A program made the translations under genes and the position numbers. Positions 7,751 to 15,773 of a stretch of DNA of 54,461 nucleotides are shown piece after piece (within the stretch, counting starts at the first letter, position 1; every line of letters starts with the position of its first letter). The DNA comes from Streptomyces gilvus (lineage in GTDB: Bacteria; Actinomycetota; Actinomycetes; Streptomycetales; Streptomycetaceae): positions 1-54,461 of the forward strand of contig NZ_JAKWBE010000041.1 in NCBI RefSeq assembly GCF_022513565.1. Direction: 5' to 3'. The notes beneath the pieces were generated by a model. The model was not told where the DNA came from, ran no database searches, and was given only the letters and a program-made list of their open reading frames with translations.

Positions 7751-8989
7751 TCAGGTCAGCAGGGCACGCCCGAACCAGTCGGCGCTGTCGCGCACGCCGG
7801 GCAGGGCGAAGAAGTAGCCGCCGCCGAAGGGGCTGATGTAGTCGGTCAGCGGCTCGCCGGCCAGCCGGTGCTGCACGGTCTCGAACTGCCGGGCGAGGTC
7901 CTGCTGGTAGCAGCAGAACAGCAGCCCCATGTCGAGGTTGCCGTTGGCGTCCATGCCCCGGTCGTAGTTGTAGGCGCGGCGCAGGACGCGCTGGTCGGCG
8001 GTGGCCGTCGTACGGGGGTTGGCGAGCCGGATGTGGGAGTCCAGCGGGATGACGTCGCCCTTGGGGTCGTCCGTGTACTTCGGCGTGTCGTGCTCCGCGT
8101 CGCCGTCCAGGGGCGCTCCGGACTCCCTGGAGCGGCCGAACATGCGCTCCTGCTCGTTCAGCGAGACCCGGTCCCAGAACTCCACCAGCATCCGGATCAG
8201 CCGGACCACCTGGTAACTGCCGCCCACGGCCCAGTCCGGCTCGCCCAGGGAGCGGTCCACCCACACCAGCCGGTCCATCTCGCGCGCACTGGTGTGGTCC
8301 GGGTTTGCGGTGCCGTCCTTGAAGCCCATCAGGTTGCGCGGGGTGCCGGAGGGCCGCGGCGGGCTGGAGAAGCCGTCGAGGCGCCAGCGGACCTGCATCC
8401 CGCCGCGGGTGTGCCGGGCGATGTCGCGCAGGGCGTGCAGCACGGTGTCGGTGTCGTCGGCGTGCAGGTGCAGGCTGAGGTCGCCGTGGCACCAGTCCGC
8501 CCTGAGGTCGTCGTCGGGGAAGGACGGCATGGCCGTCAGACGGCGGGGCCTGCGCCCGGCCAGCCCGAACCGGTCGTCGAAGAGCGACGCGCCGACGCCG
8601 ACGGTCACCGCCAGCGACCCCGACGGCAGTCGCTCGCCGAGGACGCCGGAGTCGGCGGGCGGGGCGGTGATGCCGACCGGGTCAGGGGTGCCGCCCGCGG
8701 TCAGGAAGCGGGCGCGGTCGGTGACCGTCCTGAGCAGATCGGCCAGTTCGGCGCGGTTCTCGGCGGTCACGTCCAGGGAGGTGAACACCGTGCACCTACG
8801 GGGCGTGGCGATCGCGGACGCCTGGTGGACGCCGTGGAAGGGCGCGACCGGGGGAGTGGCCGCGTCGGAGGCGGTCGTCGCCGTGCCGGGGGCGGCCGCG
8901 CCTCCCGCGGCCAGTCCCGCGCCCGCCAGGGCCGCGCCGCGCAGGAACCGGCGCCGGCCGACTCCGCCCGGCTGCTCGTGCGTGCTCAC
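7751..8989 (-). CDS. efeB: Tat-exported Dyp-type heme peroxidase (EfeB)
   Basis: A 412-residue heme peroxidase. The N-terminus carries a Tat signal (GRRRFLRGAALAGAG, residues 11-25). The Dyp hallmark GFKDG is at 222-226 and the likely proximal heme His is 319 in DSHIRLANPR. EfeB proteins act outside the membrane in the elemental/ferrous iron uptake system, or as general dye-decolorising peroxidases. The GTG start at 8989 overlaps the efeO stop by GTGA, so the two are translationally coupled. No permease gene follows. Confidence 0.93.
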   Translation of the reverse strand: MSTHEQPGGVGRRRFLRGAALAGAGLAAGGAAAPGTATTASDAATPPVAPFHGVHQASAIATPRRCTVFTSLDVTAENRAELADLLRTVTDRARFLTAGGTPDPVGITAPPADSGVLGERLPSGSLAVTVGVGASLFDDRFGLAGRRPRRLTAMPSFPDDDLRADWCHGDLSLHLHADDTDTVLHALRDIARHTRGGMQVRWRLDGFSSPPRPSGTPRNLMGFKDGTANPDHTSAREMDRLVWVDRSLGEPDWAVGGSYQVVRLIRMLVEFWDRVSLNEQERMFGRSRESGAPLDGDAEHDTPKYTDDPKGDVIPLDSHIRLANPRTTATADQRVLRRAYNYDRGMDANGNLDMGLLFCCYQQDLARQFETVQHRLAGEPLTDYISPFGGGYFFALPGVRDSADWFGRALLT

Positions 8990-10185
8990 ACCGTCCTCCG
9001 CGGGTCGAACAGGGTCGCCACCGACGCCAGCCGTTCCACCAGGTCGCCGAACACCGCGTCGACGTCCTCGCGCCGCGTACGGCTCAGCCGGTCCAGCGGC
9101 GTCCAGGTGCCACCGCTTCGGAAACCGTCCAGGGTCCGCCCGGCCCGGTCCAGCTCCTTGTCCAGGCCGGGCAGATCGGCGTACCGGGTGGTGAGCAGCG
9201 GCCGCAGCCGGGAGAGGACCTCGCGGGTGCCGTCGAGGTTGGCGCGGGCGGTGGCGAGGTTGCTGCCGCTGCCGTAGTCGGTCCGGCCGGTCAGCTCGAA
9301 CTGCACCGTGTTCTCCAGGATCTCGTGCGCCCGCAGCCCGAGTTGGGCGGGGTCCATCCGCGTCTGCGCCCAGGCGTCGCGCAGCGCGGTGACGGCCTTC
9401 ACCAGGGCGCCGGCCGGACCGCGCAGCTCCTGCGCCGACTGCCCGTGCCACAACCCGTACTCGATCCGGTGGAACCCGGTGAAGTCCTTGTCGCGCACCC
9501 CGTCGGCCAGTCCCGCGTCGGTGCCGTTGATCTGCCGGTCGGCGTCCCCGAAGGCGTCGTAGGCGGCGCCCAGCCGCTCGTACGCCAGATGCGCCGGCAG
9601 CCAGTCGGCGCGCGCCCGGGCGAGGTCACCGCAGTCGATGTCGCCGCGCAGGGTGGCGGTCAGCCGTACGACATCGGCGAGTCCGGTGCCGACCCACTTC
9701 TGGTAGGCGATCGCGGGCGGGATCAGGTCGTGCTCGCTGACCGGGGCGGCGGCCGGTCCCGGACGGCCGCCGCTGATCCGGACGGTGGGTCCGGTGACGG
9801 CGTCGGCGTCGTCGGGGACGCACTTGAAGGCGTAGGAGCCCTTGCCGACGCGGACGGTCAGGGTGCGGGTCGTGCCGGGGCCGATGTCCTCCACCTCGCC
9901 GTACACGGCCTGGCTCCTCGGGTCCTCCAGGAAGACCTCGGCGGCGCCGTCGGTGGTGTTGTGCAGGTCGAAGACCTGGACGCCGGGGACCGGGGCGTCC
10001 CAGCCGTGGCCGCAGCGGCTCGGCGAGACCTCGACGGTGGTGTGCGGCAGCCCGTCGGAGGCGGCCCGCGCATGGGCTCCGCCCCCGGAGCGGGCCAGCA
10101 GGACGCCGGCCAGGGCGAGCACCAGCAGCAGACCGAGTGCCCCGCCCAGCCGGAGCGGGGTCAGCCTGAGGCCGGAGAACGGCAT
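8986..10185 (-). CDS. efeO: Periplasmic-type iron-binding protein EfeO
   Basis: A 399-residue extracytoplasmic protein. It has a membrane anchor or signal (LGGALGLLLVLALAGVLLA, residues 13-31), a cupredoxin-like domain (about 45-140) with Cys58 and Cys122, and a C-terminal M75 peptidase-like helical domain with the iron-binding motif FHRIEYGLW (HxxE at 239-242). EfeO binds iron for the efeUOB importer. ATG 10185 has GGAGG five bases upstream; codons further upstream lack a ribosome site. It is coupled to efeB; no efeU permease is in the window. Confidence 0.92.
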   Translation of the reverse strand: MPFSGLRLTPLRLGGALGLLLVLALAGVLLARSGGGAHARAASDGLPHTTVEVSPSRCGHGWDAPVPGVQVFDLHNTTDGAAEVFLEDPRSQAVYGEVEDIGPGTTRTLTVRVGKGSYAFKCVPDDADAVTGPTVRISGGRPGPAAAPVSEHDLIPPAIAYQKWVGTGLADVVRLTATLRGDIDCGDLARARADWLPAHLAYERLGAAYDAFGDADRQINGTDAGLADGVRDKDFTGFHRIEYGLWHGQSAQELRGPAGALVKAVTALRDAWAQTRMDPAQLGLRAHEILENTVQFELTGRTDYGSGSNLATARANLDGTREVLSRLRPLLTTRYADLPGLDKELDRAGRTLDGFRSGGTWTPLDRLSRTRREDVDAVFGDLVERLASVATLFDPRRTV

Positions 10186-10531
10186 CCGGACCTCCGGAGT
10201 CGTACGTACGTGATCACCACATCCTAGGAAGCGGAACCTTCGCGAACAGGCGTCCACAACAAGCCATGACCAAGAGTTCCCCCGGGGTTCACCCGACGTC
10301 CGGCGAGGCGTTCAGGGCCCACCGGGGACCCGGGAAGCAGCGGACGCCGGCTTTCCGGAGCGGCGCCTCCAGATCGTGCCACGGCAGCGGACGCTCGGAA
10401 ACCCACCCTGGGTGACGCGGCGCGCGAGCGTCGCGCGGACCAGCCTCCACGCGCGCGAACCCGACGCGTACGCTGCAGACTGGTTTATGGGTCAACTACG
10501 GGGCCGTGATCTCCGAACAGTCAGGAACGCC
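10186..10531. other. 346-base divergent intergenic region
   Basis: Lies between efeO (-) and the dioxygenase gene (+). It contains the short palindrome CACCC-T-GGGTG at 10404-10414 and an AGGA ribosome site before 10532. I see no DmdR/iron-box (TTAGGTTAGGCTAACCTAA-like) and no small gene I would defend. Confidence 0.6.
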
Positions 10532-11395
10532 ATGGACTTCACCGTCGAGACCGCCACCGACGCGGTCGTCGAGAGCTTCCGCCACACCAAGGACCAGCGG
10601 CTGCGAGAGCTGCTGGGGAGCCTGACCCGGCACCTCCATGACTTCGTGCGGGACGTCGAGCCGACGCTCGAGGAGTGGGAGCAGGCGATCGACTTCCTCA
10701 CCGCCGTGGGCCAGAAGTGCGACGACACCCGGCAGGAGTTCGTCCTGCTCTCCGACGTGCTCGGCGTCTCCATGCTGGTGGAGACCATCAACGGAACCGA
10801 GGACGGCACCGAGAGCACGGTCCTGGGCCCCTTCCACATGACCGAGTCCCCGAGCCGCGAACTCGGCGACACCATCGACCTGTTGGGCACCGGCCGGGCC
10901 TGCGTGGTCTCCGGCCGGGTGCTCACCGCCGACGGAACCCCGCTGCCGGGGGCCGAACTCGACGTGTGGCAGTGCGACGAGCAGGGCTTCTACGACGTCC
11001 AGCAGCCCGACGTCCAGCCGCCGGGCAACGGACGCGGACTGTTCCGGGCGGACGACGAGGGCCGCTACTGGTTCCGCACCGTCGTCCCCTCCCACTACCC
11101 GATCCCCACCGACGGCCCCGTCGGCCGCCTCCTCGACGCCACCGGCCGCCACCCCTACCGCCCCGCCCACATCCACTTCATCGCGAAGGCGGCGGGCCAC
11201 CTCCCGGTGACCACGCACGCGTTCGTCGCCGACAGCCCCTACATCGACTCCGACGCCGTCTTCGCCGTGAAGAGCGGCCTGATCACCGAGTTCGCCGAGT
11301 CCCACGACGAGCGGGACGCCGAACGCCTCGGCGTGACCGCGCCGTTCGCGCACGCCCGCTTCGACATCGTGCTGGCGCCGGAGGGCTCCCGATGA
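10532..11395 (+). CDS. Intradiol ring-cleavage dioxygenase, probably hydroxyquinol 1,2-dioxygenase
   Basis: A 287-residue non-heme Fe(III) dioxygenase. Ligands are visible: Tyr154 (GFYDVQ), Tyr189 (HYPIPTDG), His213 and His215 (YRPAHIHF). The N-terminal helical domain (DFTVETATDAVVESF) fits the hydroxyquinol/catechol dioxygenase family. It overlaps a maleylacetate reductase by ATGA; that pairing favours hydroxyquinol, since its cleavage product is maleylacetate, the reductase's substrate. ATG 10532 has AGGA upstream; earlier in-frame codons lack family similarity. The pair is the lower part of resorcinol/hydroxyquinol degradation to 3-oxoadipate. No monooxygenase feeding it is in the window. 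Confidence 0.9.
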   Translation: MDFTVETATDAVVESFRHTKDQRLRELLGSLTRHLHDFVRDVEPTLEEWEQAIDFLTAVGQKCDDTRQEFVLLSDVLGVSMLVETINGTEDGTESTVLGPFHMTESPSRELGDTIDLLGTGRACVVSGRVLTADGTPLPGAELDVWQCDEQGFYDVQQPDVQPPGNGRGLFRADDEGRYWFRTVVPSHYPIPTDGPVGRLLDATGRHPYRPAHIHFIAKAAGHLPVTTHAFVADSPYIDSDAVFAVKSGLITEFAESHDERDAERLGVTAPFAHARFDIVLAPEGSR

Positions 11396-12447
11396 CCTTC
11401 ACCTACGAGGCCCTGCCCATGCGGGTCGTCTTCGGTTCCGGCAGTCTGGGCCAACTGCCGGAGGAAGCCGGGCGGTTGGGGCTGCGCCGGCTGCTGGTGC
11501 TGTCAACGCCCGGTCAGCGCGCCCTGGCCGAGCAGGCGGCCGCCCTCCTCGGCGACGCGTGCGCCGGGACCTTCACCGAGGCCCGGATGCACGTCCCGGT
11601 CGAGGTCGCCGAGGCCGCCCGCGCGGCGGCCCGCGACGCCGGCGCCGACGGCTGCCTGGCCGTCGGCGGCGGATCGACCGTCGGGCTGGGCAAGGCGATC
11701 GCCCTGGACTCCGGGCTGCCCGTGATCTGCGTCCCCACGACCTACGCCGGCTCGGAGATGACCCCCGTGTGGGGGCTGACCGAGCACGGCCGCAAGCGCA
11801 CCGGCCGCGACCGCGCCGTTCTGCCCCGCAGCGTCGTCTACGACCCCGACCTCACCGTCGGCCTCCCCGTCGACGTGTCGGTCACCAGCGGCTTCAACGC
11901 CGTCGCGCACGCCGTGGAAGCCCTCTACGCCCCCGACGCCTCGCCGATCGTCTCCGCCATGGCCGAGGAGGCGGTCCGCTCCCTGGGCACGGCCCTGCCC
12001 GCGATCGCCGCCGACCCGCTGGACACCGACGCCCGCGCCGACGCCCTGCGCGGTGCCTGGCTGTGCGGCGCGTGCCTGGGCGCCACCACCATGTCCCTGC
12101 ACCACAAGCTCTGCCACATCCTCGGCGGCACCTTCGACCTGCCGCACGCCGCCACCCACACCGTCCTCCTCCCTTACGTCGCCGCCTTCAACCTCCCGGC
12201 GGCACCGGAGGCCGACCAGTCCCTGCGCCGCGCCCTGGCCACCGACGACGTACCCCACCACCTCGCCCGTACGTCCGCCGCCCTCGGCACCCCGCGCTCC
12301 CTGGCCCAACTCGGGCTCACCGAGGCCGACCTGGAGGAGGTCGTCACCCAGGCACAGGCCCAGCCCTACGCCAACCCCCGCCCGGTCACCGAACCGGAAC
12401 TCCACACCCTGCTCACGGACGCCCTCAACGGGAGCCTCGCGCCCTGA
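11392..12447 (+). CDS. Maleylacetate reductase
   Basis: A 351-residue iron-dependent alcohol dehydrogenase-like enzyme reducing maleylacetate to 3-oxoadipate. Visible features: VGGGSTVGLGKAIAL (nucleotide binding, about 92-105), PTTYAGSEMTPVWG, and the metal-site region LHHKLCHILGGTFDLPHAATH (about 240-260). ATG 11392 overlaps the dioxygenase stop by 4 bases. Length is normal for the family. It forms a two-gene catabolic operon with the preceding dioxygenase. The TetR remnant just downstream on the other strand may once have been its regulator, or that of pirin. Confidence 0.92.
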   Translation: MTFTYEALPMRVVFGSGSLGQLPEEAGRLGLRRLLVLSTPGQRALAEQAAALLGDACAGTFTEARMHVPVEVAEAARAAARDAGADGCLAVGGGSTVGLGKAIALDSGLPVICVPTTYAGSEMTPVWGLTEHGRKRTGRDRAVLPRSVVYDPDLTVGLPVDVSVTSGFNAVAHAVEALYAPDASPIVSAMAEEAVRSLGTALPAIAADPLDTDARADALRGAWLCGACLGATTMSLHHKLCHILGGTFDLPHAATHTVLLPYVAAFNLPAAPEADQSLRRALATDDVPHHLARTSAALGTPRSLAQLGLTEADLEEVVTQAQAQPYANPRPVTEPELHTLLTDALNGSLAP

Positions 12448-12576
12448 CGACCCCCGCGCGACGTGATCGTCGCCACAGAGACGACCGGGGCCGGGCGGAC
12501 AGAGCTGGCTGTGGAACAACAAGGAGGCACTGCTCGGCACCGGGGTCGCGGACGAGGCGGGCCGGACGCCGGCCCA

Positions 12577-12766
12577 GTGACCGCTGGCGGGCGTCGCCCT
12601 GCTCGAAGAGCAGTCGTACGAAGTCGGTGACCGGCCCCACGATGTCGAGGTCCTGGTCGAGGACCCACTGCAGCTGGAGCCCGTTGAGCACCGCCTGGAA
12701 GAGGACCGCGGCGCTCTCGGGGGTGAGGCCCTCGCGGAGCCGGCCGCGGGCCGACTCGTCGGGGAC
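12577..12766 (-). pseudogene. TetR-family regulator remnant (C-terminal part only)
   Basis: The frame reads PDESARGRLREGLTPESA then VLFQAVLNGLQLQWV and DLDIVGPVTDFVRLL, a typical ligand-domain end of a TetR repressor. The N-terminal helix-turn-helix (about 50 residues) and most of the middle are missing. Upstream toward 12839 there is only about 70 bases of unrelated sequence, and the C-terminal reading after LLF runs into non-family sequence. A 7-bp-arm palindrome that looks like its operator still stands at 12839-12858. A DNA-binding function is impossible as it stands. Confidence 0.65.
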
Positions 12767-12838
12767 CTGGGCGCGTGACCCCGCCGCCATCGGTGAAGCC
12801 GGCTCCTGCCGGGGCTGTCGGCTCGTTCTCGTGGCAGG

Positions 12839-12858
12839 CTGGTTGATGCAACAACCAG
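12839..12858. promoter_or_regulatory. Orphaned TetR-type operator before pirin
   Basis: CTGGTTG-ATGCAA-CAACCAG has 7-bp perfect arms. It lies 21 bases before the pirin GTG and about 70 bases from the truncated TetR gene, in the usual position for a shared divergent operator. The regulator that would read it has lost its DNA-binding domain. Confidence 0.6.
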
Positions 12859-12879
12859 AGTGGGTGGAGGGTGGTTCCG

Positions 12880-13875
12880 GTGAGCAACGTGGAGACCGAA
12901 CCGGCGGCGCTGCGCTGCGGTGCGACCGTGGACGACGGCGAGCCTGACGCGGCGCCCCGGGTGGAGGTGCTGTCGGCGCGGGACGTGCCCCTCGGCGGCC
13001 CGCGGGCGATGCGTGTACGGCGGACGCTCCCGCAGCGGGCCCGTACCCTGATCGGCGCCTGGTGCTTCGCCGATCACTACGGCCCGGTCGACGCCACCGA
13101 GCGGGGCATGAACGTACCCCCGCACCCGCACACCGGTCTGCAGACGGTGAGTTGGCTCTTCAGCGGCGAGATCGAGCACCGGGACACCCTCGGCACCCGC
13201 GCGCTGATCCGCCCCGGCGAGATGAACCTGATGACCGGCGGTCACGGCATTGCCCACTCGGAGGTCTCCACGCCGAACACCACGGTCCTGCACGGGGTTC
13301 AGCTGTGGGTGGCCCTGCCCGAGGAGCACCGCGGCACCGGCCGGGACTTCCAGCACCATGTGCCGAAGCCCGTGTCGGTCGAAGGGGCCGAACTCCGGGT
13401 CTTCCTCGGCTCACTCGCCGGAAGCACGTCCCCGGTGCGGTCGTTCACGCCCCTGCTGGGCGCGGAACTCACCCTCGAACCGCATGCGACGGTCACGCTG
13501 GCCGTCGACCCCGCCTTCGAGCACGGACTCCTCGTGGACGCCGGAGACGTCCGCCTCCTCGACACCGTGGTGCACCCCGCCGATCTCGGTTACGTCCCCT
13601 GCGGTGCCGACACCCTGACGCTGGTCAACGAATCGGCGGCCCCCGCACGCACGATCCTGCTCGGCGGCCCGCCCTTCGAGGAGGAGATCGTCATGTGGTG
13701 GAACTTCATCGGGCGCAGCCACGAGGACATCGCCCGGGCCCGCGAGGACTGGGAGGCCGCCTCCGACCGCTTCGGCGTCATCGAGGACTTCCCGGGAGGC
13801 CGCCTCCCCGCCCCCGCCCTGCCCAACGCCGTCATCACCCCACGCCGCAACCCTCCGCACCTGAGCCGTCGTTGA
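12880..13875 (+). CDS. Pirin family protein
   Basis: A 331-residue bicupin. The N-terminal cupin holds the metal site (PPHPHTGLQTVSWLFSGEIEHRD and the following GGHGIAHSE). The C-terminal cupin ends with GGPPFEEEIVMWWNFIGRS, a pirin signature. Bacterial pirins have been linked to quercetin dioxygenase activity and to redox or transcription partners; the specific role cannot be read here. GTG 12880 has GGAGG nine bases upstream; the GTG at 12871 is directly against that site and was not chosen. An additional ~25-residue N-terminal leader precedes the first cupin. Confidence 0.9.
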   Translation: MSNVETEPAALRCGATVDDGEPDAAPRVEVLSARDVPLGGPRAMRVRRTLPQRARTLIGAWCFADHYGPVDATERGMNVPPHPHTGLQTVSWLFSGEIEHRDTLGTRALIRPGEMNLMTGGHGIAHSEVSTPNTTVLHGVQLWVALPEEHRGTGRDFQHHVPKPVSVEGAELRVFLGSLAGSTSPVRSFTPLLGAELTLEPHATVTLAVDPAFEHGLLVDAGDVRLLDTVVHPADLGYVPCGADTLTLVNESAAPARTILLGGPPFEEEIVMWWNFIGRSHEDIARAREDWEAASDRFGVIEDFPGGRLPAPALPNAVITPRRNPPHLSRR

Positions 13876-13945
13876 CACGTCATCAGCCCGTACGTCATGC
13901 CGGCCGGGGTCTCCGGCGTAGTGGCTCCACCTTCCGGACCGGCCG

Positions 13946-14494
13946 GGGGACGCCGGGCTGCGTCTGCACATGGACGGTGCCCGCTTCGCCGGAGCCGTCG
14001 CCGCTCTCGGCTGCGCGCCCGCCGACGTGACCTGGCGGGCCGGGGTCGACCTGCTGTCCTTCGGGGCCACCAAGAACGGCACCATGACCGCCGACGCGAT
14101 CGTCGTCTTCGACCGCTCGCTCACCGCCGAACTGTCCTTCCGCGCCAAGCGCGCCGGTCAGCTCGCCGCCAAGATGCGTTTCCACGCGGCCCAGTTCGAC
14201 GCCTACCTCACCGACGACCTGTGGCTGCGCAACGCGGCGCACGCCAACGCCATGGCGGCCCGTCTCCAGGAGGGCCTGAAGGCCGTGCCCGACGTCGGTC
14301 TGCTCGGTGCGGCCGACGCCAACATCGTCTTCTGCCGGCTGCCCCGGCCGGTCATCGACGGACTCCTGGCCGACGGCTACGCCTTCTACCACGACCGCTG
14401 GGAGCCGGGCGTCGTCCGCCTCGTCACGTCCTTCGCCGCCACCCCGCAAGACGTCGACCACCTCGTCGAGGCCGTCCACCGCCACGCCGGCTGA
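13946..14494 (+). pseudogene. Threonine aldolase family remnant (C-terminal half)
   Basis: About 180 codons read GDAGLRLHMDGARFAGAVA, then LLSFGATKNG with the PLP-binding lysine, and a normal C-terminal domain ending at TGA 14492-14494. This matches low-specificity L-threonine aldolase/beta-eliminating lyase from its middle onward. The first half (about 160 residues) is absent: upstream of 13946 the frame has no similarity and pirin's stop is only 70 bases away. The ATG at 13970 could start translation, but the product would lack half the active site. Confidence 0.75.
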
Positions 14495-14528
14495 CGGGGC
14501 CCCTGCGGCCGTCCCGGCTCAGTCGCCG

Positions 14529-14688
14529 GTGCACACCGATCCAGAGGACGTCTCCGTGCTCGCGGCACTGTCCGCGGTCGCCGATCCCGTGGGTCTGCAG
14601 TTGATCCGCGAGCTCGCCGGCTCCGCCGACTGGAGCCGCAGCTGCGGAAGGACTGCTCGACCTCGTGCAGAGCGCCGACGGCGACTGA
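14529..14688 (+). pseudogene. ArsR-family regulator with internal deletion
   Basis: From GTG 14529 the frame reads VLAALSAVADPVGLQLIREL then AGSADWSRSCG, the start of an ArsR winged-helix regulator. At about 14645-14650 it breaks. In the +1 frame the next bases encode GLLDLVQSADGD and stop at 14686-14688, which looks like the end of the same protein. About 60 codons, including the recognition helix and wing, seem to have been deleted. Confidence 0.6.
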
Positions 14689-14714
14689 CCCCGGGCGTAC
14701 GACCCCGCGTAGTA

Positions 14715-14758
14715 CCCCGGTACCACCCGCCCGGCGTAGATCGAACCCCGGTACCACC
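14715..14758. promoter_or_regulatory. Paired direct repeats before the ABC/two-component operon
   Basis: CCCCGGTACCACC occurs at 14715-14727 and 14746-14758, exactly 31 bases apart (three helical turns), ending 76 bases before the ABC ATPase ATG. The core GGTACC is itself palindromic. This is a plausible binding site for the response regulator encoded at the end of the operon; no experimental match is known to me. Confidence 0.45.
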
Positions 14759-14834
14759 GGATCGGACGGTCCGGTTCCTTAGCGTGTGAGGTGCGGCGGC
14801 CGACCGGTGCCGCGGACCGAGAGAGAGCACGCGG

Positions 14835-15773
14835 ATGATCGAGGCACAACAGCTCACCAAGAGGTACGGGGAGAAGACGGCCGTGGACGGGCTCGACTTC
14901 GTCGTCAAGCCGGGCACGGTGACGGGCTTCCTGGGACCCAACGGCGCGGGCAAGTCCACCACCATGCGCATGATCGTCGGGCTGGACGCCCCGACCAGCG
15001 GTTCCGTGACGGTCAACGGCCGCCGCTACGCCCAGCACCGGGCCCCGCTGCAGGAGGTGGGCGCGCTCCTGGAGGCGAAGTCGATCCACCCGGGGCGCTC
15101 GGCCTACAACCACCTCAAGGCGCTGGCGCTGACCCACGGCATCCCGCGCAGCCGCGTCGACGAGGTCATCGACCTCGCGGGACTGGGCAGTGTGGCCCGC
15201 AAGCGGGCCGGTGCCTTCTCGCTCGGCATGGGACAGCGGCTCGGCATCGCGGCGGCCCTGCTCGGCGACCCGCAGACGGTCATGCTGGACGAGCCGGTCA
15301 ACGGGCTCGACCCGGAGGGCGTGCTGTGGATGCGCAACCTGCTGACCTCGCTCGCCGAAGAGGGCCGTACGGTCTTCGTGTCCTCGCATCTGATGAGCGA
15401 GATGGCCCTCGTCGCCGACCACCTGATCATCGTCGGCCGGGGGCGGCTGCTGGCCGACACCACCGTGAGCGACCTGGTCCGCGAGGCCGGCGGCGACACC
15501 GTGACCGTGGCGACCCAGGACCCGGCACGGCTGCGGGAGGTGCTGGCCGGACCCGGCGTCGACATTACCGGGCACATCGGCTCCGAAGAACTCCAGGTCA
15601 CCGGGGTCACCGCCCGCGAGATCGGCCTGAAGGCGGCCGAGCACGGCATCGCCCTGTTCGAGCTCAGCTCGCGCTCGGTGTCGCTGGAGCAGGCCTTCAT
15701 GGACCTGACCAGGGACGCGGTGGAGTACCACGGCACGACGACCGCCATCGAGACCCCCGGGAGGGCGGCATGA
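14835..15773 (+). CDS. ABC exporter ATP-binding protein (DrrA-like)
   Basis: A 312-residue ATPase. Walker A GPNGAGKS (34-41), signature FSLGMGQRLG, Walker B VMLDEPVNGLDPEG and the SSHLMSEM switch region are all present. A C-terminal domain of about 90 residues follows, as in drug and peptide ABC-2 exporters. It overlaps the permease gene by ATGA, and a sensor kinase and regulator follow, an arrangement typical of antibiotic-stress or self-resistance exporters. ATG 14835 has a weak purine-rich ribosome site (gagagag). Confidence 0.92.
   Translation: MIEAQQLTKRYGEKTAVDGLDFVVKPGTVTGFLGPNGAGKSTTMRMIVGLDAPTSGSVTVNGRRYAQHRAPLQEVGALLEAKSIHPGRSAYNHLKALALTHGIPRSRVDEVIDLAGLGSVARKRAGAFSLGMGQRLGIAAALLGDPQTVMLDEPVNGLDPEGVLWMRNLLTSLAEEGRTVFVSSHLMSEMALVADHLIIVGRGRLLADTTVSDLVREAGGDTVTVATQDPARLREVLAGPGVDITGHIGSEELQVTGVTAREIGLKAAEHGIALFELSSRSVSLEQAFMDLTRDAVEYHGTTTAIETPGRAA

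Noticed and set aside
10404..10414. CACCC-T-GGGTG palindrome before the dioxygenase
   Set aside because: Five-base arms are too short to call an operator in 72% GC-type sequence.
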